A DNA stretch of 64,000 nucleotides from a bacterium (GCA_023228085.1 JALOBW010000002.1:1-64000), one strand, 5' to 3'; positions 26,690 through 34,716 are shown, counted from the stretch's first letter. The notes: generated from the letters alone by a model not told the origin. Numbers and translations are program-made.

Positions 26690-26719
26690 GTAAGACACTT
26701 ATAAAGGTGCCTTATTTTA
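26690..26719 (+). promoter_or_regulatory. Leader hairpin before the ABC-F gene (possible attenuator)
   Basis: GTAAG-A-CAC ... GTG-C-CTTAT stem followed by TTTTA, placed just after the predicted transcription start and before the ATG at 26732. Some ABC-F genes are known to be controlled by attenuation. No leader peptide was identified. Confidence 0.5.
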
Positions 26720-26731
26720 ATTGTAATAACT

Positions 26732-28180
26732 ATGTCAAACGAAGTTATAATCAGATTTGATGAAGTGTCATTTGAGTATGACAAGAAACTAATCTTGAGT
26801 GAGGCTAGTTTTTCTATACGTAGGAATTCCAAAGTGACTTTGATGGGACAAAATGGTGCTGGCAAAAGTACTATATTTCAGCTTATAGTCGGGAAATTAA
26901 AACCAGAGTCAGGAAAGATAAATATTGCCCAAAACTTATCAATAGCTATTGCAAAACAAGTAATACCTAGAGATCAATTATCGTTGACTGTTAGAGAATT
27001 TTTTGAAAAATGCTTTACTAAAAAAGTTTATGATATTGATCCAAAAATTGATGATGTCCTAGAGATAGTTAATTTGGATGCTCCTAAAGATAGGATTATA
27101 AAATCTTTTTCGGGTGGACAGCAAGCAAGACTATTACTCGCTTCAGCGCTAATACAAAATAGCGATGTATTACTACTTGACGAACCAACAAATAATCTAG
27201 ACAAGGAGGGAATTGAGCATTTGACAAAGTTTATTATTGGTTGCAAAAAAACAGTTGTCGTAATTTCTCATGATGCTAATTTCTTAAATTCTTTTACAGA
27301 GGCGGTTGTTTATTTGGATGTTTTTAATAGGAAAACCGAACAATATGCTGGCAACTACTATGATGTTGTAAAAGAGATAACTGCTCGGGTAGAGAAGCAG
27401 GGAATGAAGAATGCTCAGCTTGCCAAAGAAATCCAAGAGAATAAAGACAAGGCTAATTTTTTTGCAAACAAGGGGGGTCAGATGAGAATGGTTGCAAAGC
27501 GTATGAGAGATAAGGCTTCCGATTTAGAAGAAGCAAAAGTAGAAATAAGGAGAGAAGATAAAACCATAAAGCCATTTAAAATCCCTATGCAACGGGGGGT
27601 TGGTGGAGAATTGATGTATATTTCTTCTTTGAGTGTGATGAAAAAAGGTAAACCATCTGTAAAGAATGTAAATATCTCTCTTCGCAAAAATGAGCACTTG
27701 CTTCTGTCTGGTCCAAATGGAATAGGTAAATCTACCCTACTTGAATCTCTTGCCAATAGTACTGCAAAAGGTGCTGCCATAACCGAGGGTGTTGAGGTCG
27801 GATATTATAGACAAGATTTTTCTACTCTTGATTTTAAAGATACGGTATTTAATTCACTTCTAAGAGTGGCTAAGGATCTGAATGAAGAACAAATGAGGGG
27901 TATTGCGGCTGGGTTTCTTATTACTGGAGATTTGATGCGTTCTAAAATAGGAGACTTGTCAGAGGGGCAGAAGGGATTGGTTTCGTTTGCAAGATTAGTC
28001 ATGCAAAAACCAGGACTACTAATATTAGATGAGCCGACTAATCACATAAACTTTCGCCACATTCCTGTAATCGCTCAAGCTTTGGATAAATACGAAGGTG
28101 CGATGATATTGGTAAGTCACGTTCCAGATTTTGTTAAAAAAATACGCATTGACGAGATAGTTGATCTAGAAAGACTTTAA
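26732..28180 (+). CDS. ABC-F family ATPase
   Basis: 482 aa, two ABC domains in one chain and no TM. N-terminal domain: Walker A GQNGAGKST, signature FSGGQQARL, Walker B LLLDEPTNNLD. Interdomain linker about 215-285, rich in Lys/Glu. C-terminal domain: GPNGIGKST, signature LSEGQKGLV, Walker B LLILDEPTNHI. ABC-F proteins act on the ribosome as translation factors or as antibiotic-resistance factors. Own promoter plus leader hairpin hints at regulated expression. The subfamily is not assigned. Confidence 0.92.
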   Translation: MSNEVIIRFDEVSFEYDKKLILSEASFSIRRNSKVTLMGQNGAGKSTIFQLIVGKLKPESGKINIAQNLSIAIAKQVIPRDQLSLTVREFFEKCFTKKVYDIDPKIDDVLEIVNLDAPKDRIIKSFSGGQQARLLLASALIQNSDVLLLDEPTNNLDKEGIEHLTKFIIGCKKTVVVISHDANFLNSFTEAVVYLDVFNRKTEQYAGNYYDVVKEITARVEKQGMKNAQLAKEIQENKDKANFFANKGGQMRMVAKRMRDKASDLEEAKVEIRREDKTIKPFKIPMQRGVGGELMYISSLSVMKKGKPSVKNVNISLRKNEHLLLSGPNGIGKSTLLESLANSTAKGAAITEGVEVGYYRQDFSTLDFKDTVFNSLLRVAKDLNEEQMRGIAAGFLITGDLMRSKIGDLSEGQKGLVSFARLVMQKPGLLILDEPTNHINFRHIPVIAQALDKYEGAMILVSHVPDFVKKIRIDEIVDLERL

Positions 28181-28189
28181 ATATCAAAA

Positions 28190-28410
28190 CTAGTAATCAG
28201 TAATTCGCAATTAGTAAGCTTCAGGGATTAGCAATTCGTAACTAGTAACTAGTACTCGGTAGTTTTCTTACAGAAAACTTAAAAGAGTCTTATTTAATTT
28301 CTTTGAGATTCCCTTCTCCAAGGGAATGACAAACACAAAGAAATTAATCGCCTTCGTCCGCCTGCGGTGAGGCAAGCCCTCCAGAGGCGGGCAAGCGGGA
28401 ATAACAAAGA
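28190..28410 (+). repeat. Composite intergenic repeat element, copy B
   Basis: Has the same parts in the same order as copy A: actagtaactagtactcggtag runs (28240-28262), a TTTTCTT/AGAAAA hairpin module, a gattccc...gggaatgacaaac module (28307-28333), and the 70-nt core at 28336-28405. Like copy A it starts just after a gene end. It ends 3 nt before the promoter at 28413. No coding content. Confidence 0.8.
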
Positions 28411-28412
28411 CT

Positions 28413-28439
28413 TTGATTTTTCTAGTTTTGTGCTATACT
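28413..28439 (+). promoter_or_regulatory. Promoter of a small orphan gene (leaderless)
   Basis: TTGATT (28413-28418), 15-bp spacer, extended -10 TGC-TATACT (28434-28439). The -10 ends 6 nt before the ATG at 28446, so the transcript should begin at or next to the start codon. Confidence 0.65.
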
Positions 28440-28445
28440 TTCGGC

Positions 28446-28727
28446 ATGAACCTTAGGTTGTTTCTGCTGAGGTTAAGGCTTCGGCAAGTAAAGAGGAGTG
28501 TTTGGAACCGAGGCATATTCCTTTTCTGGTGCCTATTGTGGATTAGAAGGAACGAATTCCATTACAGTTTGGATACTGACGTAGATGCGTTGATTGGTGC
28601 AAGTGAAGAATTTTCGCGATGGTACTTAAAAAACCTCTGCCTACGTAGAAAAATTGCACACAGGAAGGATATGCGAGTTGCGGACAGACTGTTCTTTTCT
28701 AGAGTGTTCTCTTGGAAAAGTGCTTGA
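28446..28727 (+). CDS. Hypothetical small basic protein, 93 aa
   Basis: Not recognised. ATG 28446 is 6 nt from a good extended -10, and the stop runs into a terminator, so it is a complete transcription unit. Sequence MNLRLFLLRLRLRQVKR then IFLFWCLLWIRR: Arg-rich with one short hydrophobic stretch, and a C-terminal half with LIGASEEFSRWYLKNL and RKIAHRKDMRVAD. High Arg and Leu content could also mean it is only an RNA gene. Confidence 0.55.
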   Translation: MNLRLFLLRLRLRQVKRSVWNRGIFLFWCLLWIRRNEFHYSLDTDVDALIGASEEFSRWYLKNLCLRRKIAHRKDMRVADRLFFSRVFSWKSA

Positions 28728-28750
28728 AAGGCAAAATTGCCTTTTTTATT
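28727..28750 (+). terminator. Terminator
   Basis: AAAGGCAA / TTGCCTTT stem with AA loop and T run, overlapping the stop of the 93-aa orphan. Confidence 0.85.
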
Positions 28751-28759
28751 TTACTTTTA

Positions 28760-28788
28760 TTGACATATTATTTAATATATTTTATAAT
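28760..28788 (+). promoter_or_regulatory. Perfect consensus promoter, leaderless
   Basis: TTGACA (28760-28765), 17-bp spacer, TATAAT (28783-28788). The ATG at 28795 begins 7 nt after the -10, the expected transcription start. Confidence 0.85.
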
Positions 28789-28794
28789 CATAAT

Positions 28795-29109
28795 ATGTCA
28801 GGAAAAATGACAACTATAAACATCGGAAAAACATTGAAATCAGATTTAGTAAGAGAGATAGTTATCATTTCTCAGCTTGAGGAGATGGGAATACAGTTGA
28901 GCGAAATCACAACTTTAGACCCTACTCCTGAGTTAACGATTGAAGAAGTTGCTTTTGCTCCAGATTCGGTTAGGGTTCAAGCCGAAAACGCAGACAGAAC
29001 CAAAGAAGAATGGAAACAAATAAAAGCGAACGGGGGATTGGATGCTCTGTTCTCTATTCCTGGCATTGGGGAAAATCTTCAAGCTATTGTTTCAAAGTTT
29101 GATGCATAA
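28795..29109 (+). CDS. Hypothetical protein, 104 aa
   Basis: Not recognised. From ATG 28795, which coincides with the predicted transcript start; ATG 28807 with AGGA before it is the alternative. Sequence is soluble: MTTINIGKTLKSDLVREIV, then an acidic middle (DPTPELTIEEVAFAPD), and EEWKQIKANGGLDALFSIPGIGENLQAIV. The IPGIGENLQ part recalls a helix-hairpin-helix loop but is too short to assign. Strong promoter and terminator suggest abundant expression. Confidence 0.75.
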   Translation: MSGKMTTINIGKTLKSDLVREIVIISQLEEMGIQLSEITTLDPTPELTIEEVAFAPDSVRVQAENADRTKEEWKQIKANGGLDALFSIPGIGENLQAIVSKFDA

Positions 29110-29130
29110 GAGGTGACTACCTCTTTTTTA
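29108..29130 (+). terminator. Terminator
   Basis: AGAGGT / ACCTCT stem, GACT loop, T run, starting at the stop codon of the 104-aa gene. Confidence 0.85.
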
Positions 29131-29218
29131 TATAATACAGGTATCAAATGTGACTAATCTTGTTGATTTTTATCTTAACTAGTATTACAAAGTATTAAGA
29201 AGCCTTGTGGAGGTCTTT

Positions 29219-29392
29219 ATGTTAGAATTGTTCTTTATGTTGCATTTTTTTGATCTTTCTCTGGAGAGAGAAATCAGGTATCCTGAAATACAGAATAGAG
29301 AAAAGTATTTTTCAAAAAAGAATTGCCGAGGGAAAAAAGTTAATATGTTTTTTCCACCCAAAGCAACAAATTATTTAAAAACAAGATATTAA
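29219..29392 (+). CDS. Hypothetical small protein, 57 aa
   Basis: ATG 29219 follows GGAGG (29209-29213) at ideal spacing; GTG 29207 in the same frame lies inside the SD. The N-terminus is hydrophobic (MLELFFMLHFFDLSL), the rest basic (KKNCRGKKVNMFFPPK). The stop is in the loop of a terminator hairpin. A -10-like TATAAT at 29131 lies upstream. Not recognised. Confidence 0.55.
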   Translation: MLELFFMLHFFDLSLEREIRYPEIQNREKYFSKKNCRGKKVNMFFPPKATNYLKTRY

Positions 29393-29409
29393 TCTTGTTT
29401 CTTTTTTTA
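29378..29409 (+). terminator. Terminator
   Basis: AACAAGAT / ATCTTGTT stem and T run. The stop codon of the 57-aa gene lies in the loop. Confidence 0.85.
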
Positions 29410-29434
29410 TACGATATTTGATATAATACAGGGG

Positions 29435-30046
29435 ATGACAAAACAATTAGGAAAAAAAGAAATTGATTTAATGGCAAAGGCGTATTCATCGGGTAAACCG
29501 ATTGTTATTCCAACAGATACAATCTATGGTATTACTGTCCCTGCATTAGATAAAAAGGCAGTTCTAAATCTTTATAAACTGAAAAAGCGAGACAAAGAAA
29601 AGCCTTTTATTATTCTAGTATCGTCTTTAAGAGATATTGCTTTATTTGGGGTTAAGCTAAGTAAAGAAGAAAAAAAATGGCTTCAAATAATGTGGCCTGG
29701 TAAAATAACAGCGATATTTAGATGCAATGATACTAAATTCAAATATCTATATAGAAACAAAAAGGCATTGTCTTTTAGAATCCCTGATGATAAATGGTTA
29801 ATTAAGGCGATATCAAAATTAGGTCCACTTGTTGCCCCAAGCGCAAATATACAGGGATGTGAACCATCTATAACAATAGAAGAAGCTTTTGATTATTTTA
29901 AGGATAAAGCATTGTATATAGATGCAGGAAGATTAAACAAAAAACCATCAACTATAGTTTCTTTTGTTGATGGCTTTAAAATCATTAGAGAAGGAAGTTT
30001 AAAACTAAAAAAGAATGAATATTTTAGACCCGATATCAATAATTGA
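29435..30046 (+). CDS. tsaC: Threonylcarbamoyl-AMP synthase (Sua5/YrdC family)
   Basis: 203 aa. Makes threonylcarbamoyl-AMP for t6A37 of ANN-decoding tRNAs. Seen: IPTDTIYGI (PTDTxYG motif), KLKKRDKEKPFIIL, PGKITAIF, SFRIPDD, PLVAPSANIQGCEPS. YrdC-only length, no Sua5 C-terminal domain. A TATAAT at 29422-29427 ends 7 nt before the ATG, so the mRNA is probably leaderless. The window also has an enzyme that would modify t6A further (36093). Confidence 0.92.
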   Translation: MTKQLGKKEIDLMAKAYSSGKPIVIPTDTIYGITVPALDKKAVLNLYKLKKRDKEKPFIILVSSLRDIALFGVKLSKEEKKWLQIMWPGKITAIFRCNDTKFKYLYRNKKALSFRIPDDKWLIKAISKLGPLVAPSANIQGCEPSITIEEAFDYFKDKALYIDAGRLNKKPSTIVSFVDGFKIIREGSLKLKKNEYFRPDINN

Positions 30047-30653
30047 AACAGCAGGATATATTGGCTTATTTTTAGCGGTTTTTTCTGAAACAGGAATACT
30101 ATTAGGTTTTTTTCTTCCTGGAGACAGCCTTCTTTTTACTGCGGGATTTTTGGCTTCAACTGGATTCTTGGATTTAAAAACTACTATCATTGTGTCTTTA
30201 ATTGCTGCAGTACTAGGCGATGCTTTGGGGTATTATTTGGGAAATAAATATGGACCTAAGATTTTCATAAAAACCGATTCATTTTTTTTGGACAAAAAGC
30301 ATATAGAAAGAACCGAAAAATATTTTAAAAGATATGGAGGGGAAACAATAATACTAGCTAGATTTTTGCCAATAATCAGGACAATCACACCAGTTATGGC
30401 TGGGGTTGGAAAAATTGGATACAGAAAATTCTTCGTGTATAATATCTTGGGAGGAGTTATTTGGACAATATTGCTTCCAGTATCTGGCTATTATTTTGGA
30501 CAAATAATTCCTGATGCTGATAGAATAATATTGCCTGTTATCGCAGTAATTATTTTTATTTCTTTACTCCCAGCAGTTATTACTGTGTTGCGCGATAAAG
30601 AAAGAAGGAAAAATATTTCGGAAAGAATAAGAATATTAATAAAGAAAAAATAA
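30015..30653 (+). CDS. DedA-family membrane protein
   Basis: 212 aa, several TM segments. DedA/VTT domain motifs: FSETGILLGFFLPGDSLLF, LGDALGYYLGNKYG, and RFLPIIRTITPVMAG with the functional Arg pair. DedA proteins are implicated in lipid (undecaprenyl phosphate or phospholipid) flipping. Overlaps the tsaC end by 32 nt in a different frame; no later start preserves the first motif, so the overlap is probably real. Confidence 0.9.
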   Translation: MNILDPISIIETAGYIGLFLAVFSETGILLGFFLPGDSLLFTAGFLASTGFLDLKTTIIVSLIAAVLGDALGYYLGNKYGPKIFIKTDSFFLDKKHIERTEKYFKRYGGETIILARFLPIIRTITPVMAGVGKIGYRKFFVYNILGGVIWTILLPVSGYYFGQIIPDADRIILPVIAVIIFISLLPAVITVLRDKERRKNISERIRILIKKK

Positions 30654-30654
30654 G

Positions 30655-31353
30655 ATGTATAAATTAGTTATAGTGAGGCATGGGCAAAGCGTGTGGAATG
30701 CCCAAAACATATTTACGGGGTGGACAGATGTAGAATTATCTCCTGAGGGTATTGAAGAAGCGAGATTAGCCGGCTTAATACTTAAAAAGGCTGGATATGT
30801 TTTTGATATGGCATTTACATCTGTTTTGTCTAGAGCAATCAAGACTCTGGAGATAGTGTTAAAAGAAATGGAATTGAGTATTCCGATAGAATACAGTTGG
30901 AGGCTAAATGAAAGGCATTATGGCGCCTTGCAGGGGATGAATAAATTTGAAATACGGGATAAATACGGAGAAACACAATTTATGCAATGGAGGAGAGGAT
31001 ACGCTTTTAGACCCCCAGAACTTGAAGAAGGAGATCCGAGATCATCAACGAATGATCCTAAGTATAAGGATCTAAAACAGGAAGAAATTCCAATGACTGA
31101 AAGCTTACAAGATACCGAAAAAAGAGTTCGTCCTTATTGGGATAATAATATAGTTCCAGCTATAAAAAGTGGCAAGAAAGTACTAATATCAGCTCATGGA
31201 AATAGTATAAGAGCAATAATCAAATTTGTTGAAGAATTAGATGACAAAGAGATTGAGCAAGTTGAGATACCTACTGGGGTGCCGATGGTATATGAGTTTG
31301 ATGAAGATATGAAAATGACAAATAAGTATTATTTAGACGAAACGGCAATGTAG
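30655..31353 (+). CDS. gpmA: 2,3-bisphosphoglycerate-dependent phosphoglycerate mutase
   Basis: 232 aa. Interconverts 3- and 2-phosphoglycerate in glycolysis. RHGQSVWNAQNIFTGWTDVEL holds the phospho-histidine region; RLNERHYGALQGMNK and the second His in SAHGNSIRAI are present. Length is typical. One nt after dedA. Confidence 0.95.
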   Translation: MYKLVIVRHGQSVWNAQNIFTGWTDVELSPEGIEEARLAGLILKKAGYVFDMAFTSVLSRAIKTLEIVLKEMELSIPIEYSWRLNERHYGALQGMNKFEIRDKYGETQFMQWRRGYAFRPPELEEGDPRSSTNDPKYKDLKQEEIPMTESLQDTEKRVRPYWDNNIVPAIKSGKKVLISAHGNSIRAIIKFVEELDDKEIEQVEIPTGVPMVYEFDEDMKMTNKYYLDETAM

Positions 31354-31381
31354 CCGTTTTTTATTTTGGCAATCATGGGTA

Positions 31382-31409
31382 TTGACTGATAAAAAAAGAG
31401 TGTTATAAT
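31382..31409 (+). promoter_or_regulatory. Promoter of hrcA-grpE
   Basis: TTGACT (31382-31387), 16-bp spacer, TATAAT (31404-31409). Leader of only about 10 nt. No CIRCE dyad is seen here. Confidence 0.8.
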
Positions 31410-31426
31410 TTTGATAATAAAATATT

Positions 31427-32146
31427 ATGATAACCGAAAGGCAGGCAAAAATACTAAAGGCACTGATGAAGGAATATATCAGAACAGCCGAGCCGGTGAG
31501 CTCTGGTTTTTTGGCGGAGAAGTATAACTTCGGTTTATGTTCTTCGGCAATAAGGATTGAGATGCAGAACCTCATTCAAGCCGACTATCTAGAGCAACCT
31601 CATACATCCGCGGGACGTGTTCCAACCGATAAAGCATATCGTTTTTTTGTAGATCAAATGCTTTTAGAGATTGAAAAAGAAAAAGAGCAAAAGTTTGAAA
31701 AAATGATTGAAGAGATAGTAGCTAGAGATGTGGAAGATCGTTTTAGAATGGCGAGCGATTTGGCAAAAACATTATCGGAACTTTCCTCAAGTTTCATTAT
31801 TGTGAATTATCCCAATGACCGACTTTCTTGGATGTCGGGATTAGACGAGATTGTTGACAAGCCAGAATTTACACAAAGAGATTTTATTTCCGAGTTTTTA
31901 CATCTTGTAGATGATATTGAGGAAAAAATAGAAGACTTACAAATTCAAAGAGACATAAAAATTTACATCGGAGAAGAGATACCAATACTTAAAGCAGATA
32001 ATGTAAGCATAATTTGTACAAGAATTGAAAACGAAAACAACAAAGATATCGCCAATGTGGCACTTATAGGACCAAAGAGAATGAATTATGGTAAAAACAT
32101 TTCTTTAATAAAGCACTTAAATAGAATACTAAGCGAATTAACTTAA
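31427..32146 (+). CDS. hrcA: Heat-inducible transcription repressor HrcA, short form
   Basis: 239 aa; classical HrcA is about 340. N-terminal winged helix is well kept: ITERQAKILKALMKEYI, EPVSSGFLAEKY, SSAIRIEMQNLI, LEQPHTSAGRVPTDKAYRFFVD. The C-terminal part is a shortened GAF-like domain (NVSIICTRIENE...ANVALIGPKRMNYGKNISLI) lacking much of the inserted dimerisation domain. The target is the CIRCE site at 32682. Cotranscribed with grpE, 2 nt away. Confidence 0.93.
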   Translation: MITERQAKILKALMKEYIRTAEPVSSGFLAEKYNFGLCSSAIRIEMQNLIQADYLEQPHTSAGRVPTDKAYRFFVDQMLLEIEKEKEQKFEKMIEEIVARDVEDRFRMASDLAKTLSELSSSFIIVNYPNDRLSWMSGLDEIVDKPEFTQRDFISEFLHLVDDIEEKIEDLQIQRDIKIYIGEEIPILKADNVSIICTRIENENNKDIANVALIGPKRMNYGKNISLIKHLNRILSELT

Positions 32147-32148
32147 AT

Positions 32149-32679
32149 ATGAAAAAAGAAGTAAAAAAGGAAATCAAAAACGATAAAAAAGAAAACACTT
32201 TGAGGAACGAAAATGAAAAAATTTCTTTAATGGAAAAAGAAATAAATGAACTTAAAGAAAAAAATAAAGAATTTTTTACTGGATGGCAACGAGCTGAAGC
32301 TGATTTCTTAAACTATAAAAAAGAGGAAATAGAAAGATTGAAAAGTTTAAGTATTTCAATGAAAGAAAATATCTTTGAAGGGCTTTTGCCTGTGTTGGAT
32401 AATTTTAATCTTGCCGAAAGGGCAATACCAGATGACAAAAAAAATGATAATAATATCAAAGGATTACTATTAATAAAAAAACAGCTTGATTATTTTTTGT
32501 TATCAATCGGAATACAAGAAATAGCAACAATAGGACTACCCTTTAATGCTGAGACATGTGAAGCTGTGGAAGAAGTAGAGTCAGATGCCGAACAGGGAAT
32601 AGTGATTGAGGAATTACAAAAAGGATACAAAATAAACGATAGAATTATTAGACCAGCAAAGGTAAAGATAAGTAAATAA
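32149..32679 (+). CDS. grpE: Nucleotide exchange factor GrpE
   Basis: 176 aa. Lys/Glu-rich N-terminal tail, long coiled-coil helix (residues about 20-70) with the family start of the head region FTGWQRAEADFLNYKKEE, then LLPVLDNFNLAERA and a C-terminal beta wing (EEVESDAEQGIVIEELQKGYKINDRIIRPAKVKIS). Promotes ADP release from DnaK, encoded next. Confidence 0.94.
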   Translation: MKKEVKKEIKNDKKENTLRNENEKISLMEKEINELKEKNKEFFTGWQRAEADFLNYKKEEIERLKSLSISMKENIFEGLLPVLDNFNLAERAIPDDKKNDNNIKGLLLIKKQLDYFLLSIGIQEIATIGLPFNAETCEAVEEVESDAEQGIVIEELQKGYKINDRIIRPAKVKISK

Positions 32680-32681
32680 AA

Positions 32682-32719
32682 TTAGCAGTCTTGACAAGAG
32701 AGTGCTAAAAGAATAAAAT
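32682..32719 (+). promoter_or_regulatory. CIRCE operator and dnaK promoter
   Basis: TTAGCAGTC-N9-GAGTGCTAA (32682-32708), one mismatch from the CIRCE consensus that HrcA binds. The 9-bp spacer holds the -35 TTGACA (32691-32696); 17 bp on is TAAAAT (32714-32719). HrcA binding would block RNA polymerase. Confidence 0.92.
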
Positions 32720-32749
32720 ACTGATATAAAAATAATTTAAGATAAAAAT

Positions 32750-34669
32750 ATGGCAAAAGTTTTAGGAATTGATTTGGGTACTGCTATTACCAAATATGCA
32801 TCAATAATAAATGGTGAACCAAAAGCTCTTGAAAGCAGAGAGGGTTCTATTTTGACTCCATCAGTAGTTGCCTTAACAAAAGGAGGAGAAAGGGTTGTTG
32901 GTGTGTTAGCTCAAAGACAAGCTATTACTAACCCCAAAAATACTGTTTATGCTGTTAAGAGATTTATTGGAAGAAGATATTCTGATCCTGAAGTACAAAA
33001 AGAGTTAAAACTATTAGCTTTTGAAACTAGAAAACGGGAGGAAGATGATAGTGTTGAAATATTAATGGGAGACAAGTGGTATACACCAATTGAGATTTCT
33101 TCAATGATTTTACAAAAAGTAAAATCAGATGCAAGAGAAAAACTTGGAGAAGACATAACAAATGCAGTAATAACCTGTCCAGCAAATTTTGATGATTCTC
33201 AAAGAAAGGCAACTATAGCGGCTGGTGAAATAGCGGGCTTAAAGGTTTTAAGAGTAATAAACGAACCTACATCGGCTGCTCTCGCTTATGGATTTAACAA
33301 AAAGAGTGATCAGCAAATTTTAGTTTATGACTTTGGAGGAGGTACTTTTGATGTGACTATTCTGGAGGTTTCTCCAGAGGTTGTAGAAGTTCTTGCAACT
33401 GGCGGTGAGCCTCACTTGGGGGGAAATGATTTTGATCAGAGAATAATAAATTGGATACTTGAAGAATTTAAAAAAGAACAGAGTATGGATTTGTCCAAAG
33501 ATCCTCTGGCACTTCAAAGACTAAAAGAAGCTGCAGAAAAAGCAAAGACAGAATTGTCTAGTGCATTGGAGACACAGATCAATTTGCCCTTTATTACATC
33601 TGATGCAAATGGTCCAAAACATTTGGATTACAAGCTTACGCGAACTCAGTTTGAGACAATGACAAGAGATTTGATTGAAAAATCCATTGCAAAAGTAGAT
33701 GCAATCTTAAAAGAAATTAAGATGAAGGCGATTGATATTGAAGAGGTTGTGCTTGTTGGAGGAACAACTTTAATTCCTGCAGTAAGGGATGCCGTTCAAA
33801 AATATTTCGGTAAGGAACCTAACAAGTCAATTAATCCAGAAGAGGTTGTAGCTATTGGTGCTGCAATACAAGCGGAAATATTAACCGCAAAAGAAGAGGG
33901 AAGAACTCCTGAGGGGGACATAAAAAGTGTATTACTCTTGGATGTATTGCCACTTTCACTTGGTATTGAAACTATGGGTAATGTTAATACTATTATGATT
34001 GCAAAAAACACAACTATTCCTACCTCTAATTCTCAAGTATTTTCAACTGCCGTAGATAATCAACCTTCTGTAGAGATAAACATTATTCAGGGAGAAAGAC
34101 CAATGGCTTATGACAATAGATCTCTTGGAAAGTTCGTATTAGACGGAATTGCACCTGCTCCTAGAGGATTACCTCAAATTGAGGTTAAGCTGGATATTGA
34201 TGCGAACGGAGTATTAACTGTGACAGCACTTGATAAGGCTACTCAAAAAACTCAGTCAATAAAAGTTCAAGGATCTATTGGATTATCTAAGGAGGATATT
34301 GAAAAAATGAAGAAGGATGCCGAAAAGTATGCCGAAGAAGATAGTAAAAAACGTGAATTAATAGAGGCTAAAAATATTGCAGATTCATTAATTTACAATA
34401 CAGAAAAAACTCTAAAAGAAAATGGTGATAAAGTCTCTGATGATATTAAGAATGAAGTAAATCAGAAGCTTGAGGAATTGAAAAAAGTAAAAGATAGTGA
34501 TAGTATGGACGAGATAAAAAAAGCAACAGACTCACTATCCGAATCAATCCAGAAAATCGGAAGCCAGATATATGGGCAGCAGCAACAACAAACTCCCGAA
34601 AATTCTTCTCAAAATGAAGGAGATAAGGGACCCGAAGGTGCTAGCGAAGCCGAAACCGAAGAAAAATAG
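32750..34669 (+). CDS. dnaK: Chaperone DnaK (Hsp70) with an altered phosphate-1 loop
   Basis: 639 aa. Nucleotide domain with AVKRFIGRRY, NEPTSAALAYGF, VYDFGGGTFDVTIL and VVLVGGTTLIPAVR; interdomain linker LLLDVLPLSLG; substrate domain; Gln-rich helical lid and acidic tail ending TEEK. The usual DLGTTNS at the N-terminus reads DLGTAITK, and VGGxTRxP reads VGGTTLIP, so this Hsp70 is divergent at phosphate-contact positions although otherwise full-length. CIRCE-controlled, followed by dnaJ. Confidence 0.94.
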   Translation: MAKVLGIDLGTAITKYASIINGEPKALESREGSILTPSVVALTKGGERVVGVLAQRQAITNPKNTVYAVKRFIGRRYSDPEVQKELKLLAFETRKREEDDSVEILMGDKWYTPIEISSMILQKVKSDAREKLGEDITNAVITCPANFDDSQRKATIAAGEIAGLKVLRVINEPTSAALAYGFNKKSDQQILVYDFGGGTFDVTILEVSPEVVEVLATGGEPHLGGNDFDQRIINWILEEFKKEQSMDLSKDPLALQRLKEAAEKAKTELSSALETQINLPFITSDANGPKHLDYKLTRTQFETMTRDLIEKSIAKVDAILKEIKMKAIDIEEVVLVGGTTLIPAVRDAVQKYFGKEPNKSINPEEVVAIGAAIQAEILTAKEEGRTPEGDIKSVLLLDVLPLSLGIETMGNVNTIMIAKNTTIPTSNSQVFSTAVDNQPSVEINIIQGERPMAYDNRSLGKFVLDGIAPAPRGLPQIEVKLDIDANGVLTVTALDKATQKTQSIKVQGSIGLSKEDIEKMKKDAEKYAEEDSKKRELIEAKNIADSLIYNTEKTLKENGDKVSDDIKNEVNQKLEELKKVKDSDSMDEIKKATDSLSESIQKIGSQIYGQQQQQTPENSSQNEGDKGPEGASEAETEEK

Positions 34670-34688
34670 TTTTAACTGATTACGGAGA

Positions 34689-34716
34689 TAATGGCAAATT
34701 TCTTTGCCATTATTTT
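34689..34716 (+). terminator. Hairpin between dnaK and dnaJ
   Basis: ATGGCAAA / TTTGCCAT stem with a 4-nt loop then TATTTT. A weak terminator that would lower dnaJ relative to dnaK. Confidence 0.65.

Noticed and set aside
28654..28794. Upstream extension of the 104-aa orphan frame
   Set aside because: The extension runs through a terminator and the perfect promoter, so translation must start at 28795 or 28807.
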